Below are positions 7,189 to 14,785 of a stretch of 15,546 nucleotides of DNA, one piece after another (the stretch's first letter is position 1; the number at the start of each line of letters is the position of its first letter). The translations under genes were made by a program, and so were the position numbers. This DNA is from Treponema sp. (GTDB lineage Bacteria; Spirochaetota; Spirochaetia; Treponematales; Breznakiellaceae): assembly GCA_020216655.1 (NCBI GenBank), contig JAIWNU010000135.1, positions 1-15,546 of the forward strand, given 5' to 3'. Under the pieces are notes generated by a model, which did not search any database, was not told the origin of the DNA, and saw only the letters and a program-made list of their open reading frames with translations.

Positions 7189-8163
7189 ATGAGTCAGCCA
7201 GAACGCCTTATATACATTAATCGCCGTATCCGTGATCAAGGCGGAGTAAGCAGCGCCGAGGTAGCCCGCTATTTCGAGGTCAGCCAGCGGCAGGTTAAGC
7301 GGGATATCGAGTACCTTCGGGAACGCTGGGGTGCCCCTATTGTATACCGGCAGGAACGCAAACGATACGAATACGACAAACCCTGGGACAAACTCGATTT
7401 TGCAGATGAAAAGTCTCTCCTTGCGGTGGCCTTTGTGGAATCAATCCTCAATGCCTATAACTATGTGCCCATCGTTTCTGAGGAACTCATCACCCAGCTT
7501 AAAGAGCGTATTTCAGGTCCCTACCAAAGTATTATCGCCAAGGTCCGCTATGAACTGCCCGATATGGAACAGATACGGGATGAGGTTACCTATGCCTTTT
7601 GCCAGGCTCTGGTCGCAGGGTCTGCCCTGGATATCGGCTATGTGTCTTCCCAGGGGACCGAAAGCCAGCGGACCATAGTTCCCTTGCGGCTCATCAACTA
7701 TGGAGGCAAGTGGTACACCCTTGCCTGGGACTGCGGCAAAAAAGAACTCAGGACCTTTGCCATGGGGCGGATCCAGTCGGTGCAGCGTAACCGGGACATC
7801 CCCAGCCAGGAGATTCCCGCGGACAGTGAGATAGAGGCTTTTTTGAATTCTTCCTACGGTATTTTTAAGGGCGCGGCCCAGGAGCGGGCGAAACTGCGCT
7901 TTTATGGCGGGGCAGCCCGGGCGGTCCGGCACCAGATTTGGCATCCGGACCAAATTCTTACGGAAGTGGTTTCTGTTGATGAACCTTCGCACCCAGAGGG
8001 GCCGGTGGTTGACCTATCGCTGCCCGTGCGGGATTGGCCAGAGCTTTTAGGCCGAGCCCTGCGCTGCGGCCGCTTCTGCGAGGTCTTGGAGCCCCCATCG
8101 TTCCGCCAGCGCTGGCAGGAAGAGCTCCGGGCCATGATGACCCTGGCGGAGCGCAGTACCTAA
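7189..8163 (+). CDS. WYL-domain transcriptional regulator
   Basis: A 324-residue regulator of the HTH-WYL-WCX type. Residues about 20-45 (VSSAEVARYFEVSQRQVKRD) form a DeoR/HTH_11-like helix-turn-helix. The WYL domain (about 150-210) contains LDIGYVSSQGTESQRTIVPL and the name motif in the variant form KWYTLAW. The C-terminal WCX region (about 240-320) contains the PVRDWPELLGRALRCGRFCEV block. WYL domains bind ligands, in some cases single-stranded DNA or nucleotides, and control DNA binding. It is divergent from the GH13 gene with 84 bp between the starts, the usual geometry for a local regulator. WYL proteins such as BrxR and CapW also control defence loci, so the defence cluster 1.2 kb downstream is another possible target; the two cannot be separated from sequence. 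Confidence 0.9.
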   Translation: MSQPERLIYINRRIRDQGGVSSAEVARYFEVSQRQVKRDIEYLRERWGAPIVYRQERKRYEYDKPWDKLDFADEKSLLAVAFVESILNAYNYVPIVSEELITQLKERISGPYQSIIAKVRYELPDMEQIRDEVTYAFCQALVAGSALDIGYVSSQGTESQRTIVPLRLINYGGKWYTLAWDCGKKELRTFAMGRIQSVQRNRDIPSQEIPADSEIEAFLNSSYGIFKGAAQERAKLRFYGGAARAVRHQIWHPDQILTEVVSVDEPSHPEGPVVDLSLPVRDWPELLGRALRCGRFCEVLEPPSFRQRWQEELRAMMTLAERST

Positions 8164-8228
8164 CTGCTACACAGCCATTAAGCGGTTTTTATCAAATTTT
8201 ATTGAAAAAAAATCTCGCAATTTTACGA

Positions 8229-8245
8229 GGGACATTCTGTGTCCC
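8229..8245 (+). repeat. Inverted repeat upstream of HIRAN gene
   Basis: GGGACA (8229-8234) pairs with TGTCCC (8240-8245) across a 5-base loop. It overlaps the GTG at 8239 that opens the longer frame, and would hide that codon in mRNA, favouring the ATG at 8296. The rest of the 8164-8295 gap is AT-rich with an A8 run near 8205-8212; I see no convincing promoter and no terminator for the WYL gene. Confidence 0.5.
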
Positions 8246-8295
8246 GCCACCCGAGCTATGTTTGCATCAAGACAAACGAACGCGGAGGATGGGAA

Positions 8296-9345
8296 ATGGA
8301 AATCATCAATATGTATGGTATTTGGTTTTCTGGCGGGGTCTATCTCTTTTCGGAGAGCGCAAGCGGGTCCCTGAACCTGGAGGGCCGCGCCCCTCTTGAA
8401 AATCCCGCTTCGGATTCGGCACTTCAGGAGCTGCCGGCGCTACCAAAAACGCTCCAGGTACTCTTAGCGCCCCTGGGCCCTAAGGTTGATGAACAGCCCC
8501 TGGTGTTCCCCCATGAACAGGACAATTACTCAACCTACCAATGCAGCACTCTTTCGGACCATTCCTTTCGTTTTGTCCGCTACCATGCACCCCTGGGCAA
8601 GTCCCCTGCTGCGGAGTGCCTTGGCTTTGTGCGGCGTCTCCCGGTGCTGATCAATGCGGTAGAGCAGGGAGACCTGGTGACCGCCGGACAGGTTCTGAGC
8701 CAGAGCAGGAAACTGGCCCAATTCCCGGGACTTGTAAAAGAACTTTTGGGACAGGACGCCTTTTTGGTTTTAGCCCTCTATTACCTTAATGTGTTCGATT
8801 CCCAAAAAGAAGCGCTCCTTGCATCCTGTTTTTCAGGCGATGCCCGGGGCGCCGGCGATTCGGATTATGGTAAGCTTTATAAGCTGGCAGAAAAACAGAT
8901 CGAAAGCCGGGACCTTAACGGCTTTTACAAGGAATGCAGCATAAAAATACAAAATTACCTCGTGGACCGCCGGCGCCCCCTCGTCCTCCCCGTGGTGGGC
9001 ACCGCCTTCCGCAAGACCCAGCAAAACCTGTATTACCTTGTGGAAGATGTAAAACGGGAGGGCCGGAAGCGCCGTCTCCTTGAGGGGCTGGAAGGCTGGA
9101 ATAAAAGGCTCAAGACCTATATGGAGGGCCTCCGGGTGTATCTATCCCCAGAGCCCTACAACCCCCACGACCCCTATGCGATTGCGGTCCTCCTCGAAGA
9201 CGATGAAGGCTGCCGCCACCTGGGCTACATTAAGCGCGAAATGGCCCGCATCCTGAGCCCTCTTTTAGAATCGGGCATAACTCTCTCGGCTCGCCTCGCC
9301 CGTCTCTCCCACGACAGCGCCGAAGTAATGGTGAGGGTGGGGTAG
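8296..9345 (+). CDS. HIRAN-domain protein of unknown function
   Basis: A 349-residue protein. The C-terminal 110 residues look like a HIRAN domain: VVGTAFRKTQQNLYYL, then LRVYLSPEPYNPHDPYAIAV, then HLGYIKREMARILSPLLESG. The NPHD-x-x-AIAV and LGYI-x-x-x-x-A core is characteristic. HIRAN domains bind 3' ends of single-stranded DNA in HLTF/Rad5-type helicases; bacterial stand-alone forms are poorly understood. The first 230 residues have no match I recognise; they look like mixed alpha/beta with an Arg/Lys-rich helix near residue 255. ATG 8296 was chosen because GGAGGA lies 6 bases before it; the open frame begins at GTG 8239 with a weaker GAGGG site inside a hairpin. It sits 49 bp before the defence operon, but the ATPase has its own promoter candidate, so membership is uncertain. 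Confidence 0.75.
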   Translation: MEIINMYGIWFSGGVYLFSESASGSLNLEGRAPLENPASDSALQELPALPKTLQVLLAPLGPKVDEQPLVFPHEQDNYSTYQCSTLSDHSFRFVRYHAPLGKSPAAECLGFVRRLPVLINAVEQGDLVTAGQVLSQSRKLAQFPGLVKELLGQDAFLVLALYYLNVFDSQKEALLASCFSGDARGAGDSDYGKLYKLAEKQIESRDLNGFYKECSIKIQNYLVDRRRPLVLPVVGTAFRKTQQNLYYLVEDVKREGRKRRLLEGLEGWNKRLKTYMEGLRVYLSPEPYNPHDPYAIAVLLEDDEGCRHLGYIKREMARILSPLLESGITLSARLARLSHDSAEVMVRVG

Positions 9346-9359
9346 GGGGGAAAAACATC

Positions 9360-9388
9360 TTGCTCATATTTTGAAATAAGGTAATACT
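9360..9388 (+). promoter_or_regulatory. Promoter candidate for defence operon, adjacent to ATG
   Basis: TTGCTC (9360-9365) is followed after 17 bp by AATACT (9383-9388; four of six matches). Six bases separate it from the ATG at 9395, so the predicted start coincides with the start codon. An AAGG at 9378-9381 is 13 bases from the ATG, too far for a normal ribosome site. Confidence 0.4.
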
Positions 9389-9394
9389 ATAGCC

Positions 9395-12300
9395 ATGCCA
9401 GTATTACAACAAACATGCAAACCTCGACAGTCTGTTTTTGATCGGACCCGGCGCGATACAGTACTTAATTTAAGCGATCTCTTGCAAAATCGTCTTGATG
9501 CTGAATCTGCGCATCAGTTTTTCTCAGAAAATTACATCACCGCGGGCATGAAGGTCCTTATTCAAAAAAGTTTTGATCGGCTTTCTGGTAAACAGGATCA
9601 ACCCGCTGCGTACCTTTTGTCTCAGGCTATGGGTGGGGGTAAAACCCATAGTATGATTGCCCTTGGACTATTAGCCCGCTACCCTGAGATACGTAGGGCA
9701 TTAAATACAGATTTCCACTTAGGAAATGATGTATACCATGTGATCGGTTTCGATGGCAGAGAGTCCGATTATCCCTTTGGTTTATGGGGAGCTCTTGCAG
9801 AACAATTAGGGGAAAAAGAAGTTTTTTCCTCTCTCTATAGTCCCTTACAAGCCCCAGGTGTAACATCCTGGGTGCATTTATTAAAAAATAAATCCGTCAT
9901 TATCTTGTTGGATGAATTGCCTCCTTATTTTAATAACGCCCGCTCAATCCAAATTGGTTCTTCCAATCTAGCTGAGGTTACCGCAACAGCCCTGTCTAAT
10001 CTGCTTGTCGCGGCGAACCGGGAAGAACTCTCTCGAGTAGTCATTGTAATCTCTGATCTTTCTTCCACTGCATATACGGATGGGTCACTGCTCATTAATC
10101 AAGCATTGGAAAATTTCAGACAAGAAACCCAACGAAATGTGGTACCTATTGAGCCGGTGGCAACACAGGGGGATGAGATCTTTCATATTCTCAGGACCCG
10201 TCTTTTCGAAACCCTGCCAGATAACGCTATCCGTGATGCTGTAGCGGTTGCTTATGCCAAGTCGGTAGAACAGGCGAAACAAATGGAGCTTACAGCCGAG
10301 ACTCCTGCTTCTTTTGCAAGCCAGATAAGGGAATCCTACCCCTTTCATTACTCGTTAAGGGATCTATATGGCCGCTTTAAGGCAAATCCAGGGTTCCAAC
10401 AAACCCGAGGACTACTTCGGCTTATGAGAGCTGTAACAGCAAACCTGTGGGAATCGGGTAAGGCACAGGAAATTGAACTCATCCACCCCAATGATATCGA
10501 TCTGAACGTCCAGGAACTATTTAATGAGTTTGCCACAATAAATCCGAGTCTCACTGAGGCCGTACGTGTTGATATTGCAAATCATGGTACATCTCATGCG
10601 GAGCAGCTCGATGCTAAATTAGGCGGCGGAAGTCAGGCCCAGGATGCGGCAAAACTCTTATTCGTAGCTTCTTTGTCTAATGTACAAAATCCAGAGTTAG
10701 GACTCCACGATAGTGAGCTTATCGCATGGCTATGCAGACCTGGCAGAGATGTGTCTCGCCTGAAGACGGATGTGCTGGAACAGCTTCCGGCCAGTGCCTG
10801 GTATCTCCATGTCTCTAATGATGGGAGACTTTATTTTAAAAATGTTCGGAACCTTGCTGCAACGCTTCACAGTTATGTGGATTCATATAACAGAGAAACA
10901 AAGATTAAAGAATTGCGGGAATACCTAGGTGACCTGTTTAAACCAATACGAGGCGATGTATATCAGGAATGTCTTGTACTGCCAAATTGGGATGAAGCTC
11001 AGCCAGGAATAGATAAAACAGTTTTAATTGTAACTGATCCCTTCTCTATGACGGGAAATTCCCAGCAAATACCCTTGCACCAAGAATGGCTTCGTTTTTA
11101 TGAGAACCTGGAATATAAAAACAGGGTGCTTTTTCTTACCGGCGATCGGGATACAATGGAAGAGGTTCTAAAAAATGCTGCACTTCTTAAAGCTATTCGT
11201 ACTATCCTTGCGGAGCAGGAAAGTGAACATCTTTCAGAACGGGACCCACAAAGAATAGAAGCAAACAAGAGCAAAGACAGGATCAAGTTAAGTCTCAGAA
11301 GTGCAATACAGCAGACTTTTAGCATGGTTCTGTATCCAAGCTCATCGGGTTTGCGAAAGGAAGAAATTAAATTTGTTTTTGACGCCAACTCCTTTAATGG
11401 GGAAGATCAGATCCGGGAAGCTCTTAAACAATGCCAGAAGTTTAGCGATGGCAGCGGCAATATTGAAGGTTGGATCGGTAAGGTAGAAGATCGTTTATTT
11501 GATAATCAAAATCCAGTACGGTGGCGGGACATTAAAGCCCGGGCTGCCACTAAACCTAATTGGCCATTACACCTCCCTCGATTCTTGGATGATGTAAAAA
11601 ATCATGCCCTTCGTATTGGTAAATGGCGTGAGGAAGGAGAGCTCGTGAGAAAAGGTCCCTTCCCTAAAGATCCTGCTACTGTTTCTATTGCTGTAAAAAG
11701 TAGGGATGAGACGACAGGAATCACACTACTTGAAATACGCCCAGTAGGTGGTACAAAAGTATTATATGAAATAGGCGATCAGGAGCCAACTCCATCAAGC
11801 GAAGTAGTTACAAACTATTCATCCTTTGAAACAAAGGATTTACGGCTTACCTTTAAGTGTATTGATGAAAATGATCCAAACCGAGAAAGTAAAATAGTCC
11901 GATGGACTAATAAGATTACTTTGCAAAGCCGTGCATTTGAACAAGCTGGTGAACGGTATATAGAGCTTTTAACGGTCCCTCCGGTTCCAATCTTTTACAC
12001 TACCGATGGTACGGATCCTAAAAATCATGGGGTACCTTATAATGGAGCTTTTCCAATTCCTTCTGGTTGTAGAGTCATTCAGGCTATAGGTAAAAAAGAT
12101 GGTATCGAAAGCGAACTGCTTATTCGGGACATCCAACAAATAAAAACAAAAGCGGTAGATCCTGCCCGTCCTTTAACATGGAAAACAAACCGCTTTACAA
12201 ACCTTACCACAAGCAGTGCTTGGGAACTTATTGCTCATTTAGAAGAGTTTAGTGTTACCGCAGAAAATATTTCCCTTTATGTTGAGTTCCCCGAAACAGG

Positions 12301-12511
12301 AGGGGAGGAATTTAATTATGCCGCCCCCGATGGGATTAAAAAAAGCGGCGGGGAACTTCGAAAAATACTAGAAATGATAGGGGCCTATGGAAATACTCCA
12401 AATATTACGTTGAGTCTTCAGCGATTATATTTTTCAACAGGACAAGTTTTTTTAGATTGGGTTAATAAATATAGAATTGCCTACGATTTTGACCGAGAGG
12501 TACATCAGTGA
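9395..12511 (+). CDS. DUF499 anti-phage-associated ATPase
   Basis: A 1038-residue AAA-type ATPase of the DUF499 (COG1483) family. The opening TCKPRQSVFDRTRRDTVLNL and the P-loop SQAMGGGKTHSM (Lys83, Thr84) are diagnostic; the Walker B is VIILLDELPPYF (Asp173-Glu174). The ATPase core covers roughly residues 1-450. Later parts (about 480-770) are helical and undefined. Residues about 780-830 and 860-910 look like two Ig-like units of the chitobiase C-terminal type, the second clearly so (PIFYTTDGTDP ... PYNGAFPIP ... VIQAIGKKDG). DUF499 ATPases occur with DUF1156 methylases in predicted defence loci, as here; the presumed role is energy-driven remodelling or sensing of DNA. It is the first gene of the operon and overlaps the DUF3780 gene by 4 bp (GTGA). 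It has no Shine-Dalgarno site. Base composition is visibly richer in A/T than genes to its left, consistent with horizontal gain. Confidence 0.93.
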   Translation: MPVLQQTCKPRQSVFDRTRRDTVLNLSDLLQNRLDAESAHQFFSENYITAGMKVLIQKSFDRLSGKQDQPAAYLLSQAMGGGKTHSMIALGLLARYPEIRRALNTDFHLGNDVYHVIGFDGRESDYPFGLWGALAEQLGEKEVFSSLYSPLQAPGVTSWVHLLKNKSVIILLDELPPYFNNARSIQIGSSNLAEVTATALSNLLVAANREELSRVVIVISDLSSTAYTDGSLLINQALENFRQETQRNVVPIEPVATQGDEIFHILRTRLFETLPDNAIRDAVAVAYAKSVEQAKQMELTAETPASFASQIRESYPFHYSLRDLYGRFKANPGFQQTRGLLRLMRAVTANLWESGKAQEIELIHPNDIDLNVQELFNEFATINPSLTEAVRVDIANHGTSHAEQLDAKLGGGSQAQDAAKLLFVASLSNVQNPELGLHDSELIAWLCRPGRDVSRLKTDVLEQLPASAWYLHVSNDGRLYFKNVRNLAATLHSYVDSYNRETKIKELREYLGDLFKPIRGDVYQECLVLPNWDEAQPGIDKTVLIVTDPFSMTGNSQQIPLHQEWLRFYENLEYKNRVLFLTGDRDTMEEVLKNAALLKAIRTILAEQESEHLSERDPQRIEANKSKDRIKLSLRSAIQQTFSMVLYPSSSGLRKEEIKFVFDANSFNGEDQIREALKQCQKFSDGSGNIEGWIGKVEDRLFDNQNPVRWRDIKARAATKPNWPLHLPRFLDDVKNHALRIGKWREEGELVRKGPFPKDPATVSIAVKSRDETTGITLLEIRPVGGTKVLYEIGDQEPTPSSEVVTNYSSFETKDLRLTFKCIDENDPNRESKIVRWTNKITLQSRAFEQAGERYIELLTVPPVPIFYTTDGTDPKNHGVPYNGAFPIPSGCRVIQAIGKKDGIESELLIRDIQQIKTKAVDPARPLTWKTNRFTNLTTSSAWELIAHLEEFSVTAENISLYVEFPETGGEEFNYAAPDGIKKSGGELRKILEMIGAYGNTPNITLSLQRLYFSTGQVFLDWVNKYRIAYDFDREVHQ

Positions 12512-13098
12512 CCGGTAAAATTGCTGGTTTTGGCTTTGATCCCCAAAAACATAACCATTATTTCAGTTTACTGTTACCTCCTGCAAAGGGTACGCAGGAA
12601 AAAGCGGTAGTTAAAATTGTTGAGCATTTTGAATGGAAAGACAGTATTCCCGATATAACGACAGTTCCTTATGACAGCAGAGAACTAAAAGTTCTTATTT
12701 CTCTTACTCTTTTTAAAGAAGTAACCGAACCGGTAAAGGCAGAATTTAATCGCCGGCTCACCGCAAAGGGCCTTCCAACCGGTAAGTGGCCCGCTAAAGG
12801 TGGTACCGCTTTGCTGAGCCCCGCTTTTGGTAAAGAACTTTTAGTTTTGCTCTGGGCTATAGAAGAAGCGGATCCCACCCTGGTTCAAAATGCTATCCGT
12901 AATTGGCTGGGCTTATCTCCAGAAGAACGCTGGTGGCTTTACACCATGACTAATGCGGCTACAGGCCAGGCTTTTGCTGGTCGCAACAGAGGCTGGCGTA
13001 AAGCTATCCGTTTTGCCCTCTGCGAAAACCCCATTACCGATATGGCAATTATCCGAAAAAAGCCTGCTTTGGAACTGGAACTTTTTGAGGACGAATAA
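12508..13098 (+). CDS. DUF3780 anti-phage-associated protein
   Basis: A 196-residue protein of the DUF3780 family, a known companion of DUF499 ATPases. Its signature regions are the N-terminal GFGFDPQKHNHYFSLLLP, the middle EFNRRLTAKGLPTGKW and KELLVLLWAIEEADP, and the strongly conserved NWLGLSPEERWWLYTMTN, AATGQ and GWRKAIRFALCENP. No catalytic motif or membrane segment is seen, so the molecular role is unknown; an adaptor or specificity subunit is a guess. It starts at GTG 12508 inside the stop of the ATPase gene, which implies translational coupling. The next gene starts 1 base after its stop. Confidence 0.92.
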   Translation: MTGKIAGFGFDPQKHNHYFSLLLPPAKGTQEKAVVKIVEHFEWKDSIPDITTVPYDSRELKVLISLTLFKEVTEPVKAEFNRRLTAKGLPTGKWPAKGGTALLSPAFGKELLVLLWAIEEADPTLVQNAIRNWLGLSPEERWWLYTMTNAATGQAFAGRNRGWRKAIRFALCENPITDMAIIRKKPALELELFEDE

Positions 13099-13099
13099 T

Positions 13100-14767
13100 A
13101 TGATAACCAAATTGGAAATAAAAAATTTTAAAAATTTTGAAGATATCTCCTTTGATATGGCTCAGGTTACCGTCCTTGTGGGGCCTAACAATTCCGGGAA
13201 AACAACCATATTACAGGCTTTAACGCTCTGGGATATGGCTCTGCGAAAATGGATTACAAAAAAAACGAGCAGCAAGGCAAAGGAACGAACCGGTATTACC
13301 ATCAATAGGCAGGATCTGTTTGCCATCCCGGTGCCGGAAGCAAAACTCCTCTGGCACGATCTGCATGTCCGATCGGGGGTTGGTGAAAACAGCGCTATCT
13401 TTTTAACAATTACATTAGAAGGCATAACGGACCAAAAAGCTTGGAAAGCGGGATTGCAATTCTACTATGCTAACCCTGAATCATTATATGTGAAACCAAT
13501 TGTAGGGCTGGATAATCCTGAAAATCTAGAGCTAGGCCAAAAAGAATCAGTAGCTTATTTGCCCCCCATGTCTGGCCTTGCGGCGGTAGAAGAACGTCTT
13601 GAAGAAGGCAGCATACGCCGGCGTATCGGCGAAGGCCGCACCGCCGAGGTACTGAGAAATCTGCTCTGGAAAATTTATGACAGTACCGATAAGAGCTCCT
13701 GGGATACCCTCTGTAAGATCGTTAAAAAAGAATTCCTTACCGACCTATTGCCGCCCCAGTATCATAGTGCAACGAGCCTTATCACCTGCAGAATAAAGGA
13801 AAAAAATCATCCCGAAATGGATATTACCGCCAGCGGGAGGGGTTTCCAGCAGTTTCTCCTGCTTTACAGTTATTTGTACTATCAGAAACATACCATTTTA
13901 CTCCTGGATGAACCCGATGCGCACCTGGAAATTATTCGCCAAAAATCCTTGTTTAATGCCCTTGCGGATTATTGTAAAAAAAATAATAACCAGCTCATCA
14001 TTGCCACCCATTCGGAGGCTATTCTGGATACCGCTGCGGAAAATGGGGATCTCATTCTTGCCTTTGTAGGAACCCCTCACCGGGTTCAAAAACTGGAACA
14101 CTTAAAAAAATCCCTCTCTGATATTCCAGCATCGGATTATATGCTGGCCCTGGAAAAGCAACGCATTCTGTATGTAGAGGGCACGACAGATCTAGCCATG
14201 CTCAAGGCTTTTGCAAAGGTATTACAGCATCCTGTGCAAGAAAAATTGCAACAGACCTTTGTGGTCTACATGAATACCAACGATTTATCCTACTGCAGAA
14301 AGCACTTTTTAGCACTTAAAGAGGCGGTCCCTGAGCTGGAAGCGGTTCTTCTTACCGACCATCTAACGACAAAACCAGAGATGCCGCCGGGGCTTCTTCA
14401 TCTTGAATGGAAACGGAACGAAATAGAATGCTATCTTCCCCTTCCAGCTGTTTTATACCGTTATTTTTCAGACAATACAGAACAAAGAAGCGAGCTGTTT
14501 ACCTCCGAGACGCAAGCTCTATTGCAGGAAATAATTACCCAGGAAACAGCTCCAGCAGCACTTTCCGATCCAAACCATGAGTTCTGGAAAAATGAAAAGT
14601 TATCTGACAAATGGCTAAGCCCCATATTGCGAAAATATTACGAAGCTATCGGGTACCCCATGGAATTGCGGAAAAGCGATTTTTATCTCCTCGCGGAGCT
14701 GGCGCAGCCAGAGAAACTCGATCCGGAAATTAAAGAAAAACTAGATAATATTGCAAGTATTTTATAA
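13100..14767 (+). CDS. OLD-like AAA ATPase with degenerate TOPRIM-type C-terminus
   Basis: A 555-residue ABC/SMC-type ATPase. It opens with KLEIKNFKNFEDISF, the start typical of OLD/RecF-like proteins. Walker A is GPNNSGKT (28-35), the signature is SGRGFQQ (near 245), Walker B is TILLLDEPDAHL (Asp270-Glu271) and the H-loop is IATHSEAIL (near 300). The C-terminal third contains RILYVEGTTDLAMLK, with Glu360 and Asp364 placed like a TOPRIM glutamate, then VLLTDHL with Asp420 where a DxD pair is expected, then WKRNEIECYLP. The second acidic residue of the pair is His, so nuclease activity is doubtful. OLD-type ATPase/TOPRIM proteins include the Gabija nuclease GajA and phage P2 Old. Start ATG 13100 has GAGGA 8 bases upstream; an open frame extending to 12953 overlaps the DUF3780 gene. 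Lying between DUF3780 and the methylase, it is probably an embedded extra defence module or an effector of the main system. Confidence 0.85.
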   Translation: MITKLEIKNFKNFEDISFDMAQVTVLVGPNNSGKTTILQALTLWDMALRKWITKKTSSKAKERTGITINRQDLFAIPVPEAKLLWHDLHVRSGVGENSAIFLTITLEGITDQKAWKAGLQFYYANPESLYVKPIVGLDNPENLELGQKESVAYLPPMSGLAAVEERLEEGSIRRRIGEGRTAEVLRNLLWKIYDSTDKSSWDTLCKIVKKEFLTDLLPPQYHSATSLITCRIKEKNHPEMDITASGRGFQQFLLLYSYLYYQKHTILLLDEPDAHLEIIRQKSLFNALADYCKKNNNQLIIATHSEAILDTAAENGDLILAFVGTPHRVQKLEHLKKSLSDIPASDYMLALEKQRILYVEGTTDLAMLKAFAKVLQHPVQEKLQQTFVVYMNTNDLSYCRKHFLALKEAVPELEAVLLTDHLTTKPEMPPGLLHLEWKRNEIECYLPLPAVLYRYFSDNTEQRSELFTSETQALLQEIITQETAPAALSDPNHEFWKNEKLSDKWLSPILRKYYEAIGYPMELRKSDFYLLAELAQPEKLDPEIKEKLDNIASIL

Positions 14768-14785
14768 CCCCAAGGAGTGTGCGCC

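Noticed and set aside
7105..7239. N-terminal extension of the GH13 frame up to 7239
   Set aside because: It overlaps the WYL coding start and both promoter candidates, and family members begin just before the WWK motif.
8239..8295. GTG 8239 as the start of the HIRAN protein
   Set aside because: It lies in the loop of an inverted repeat, while ATG 8296 has a stronger GGAGGA site at 6 bases; the 19 extra residues show no conserved feature.
12953..13099. Extended start of the OLD-like ATPase at 12953
   Set aside because: The extension overlaps the conserved end of DUF3780, and ATG 13100 has a good GAGGA site and matches the KLEIKNF family start.
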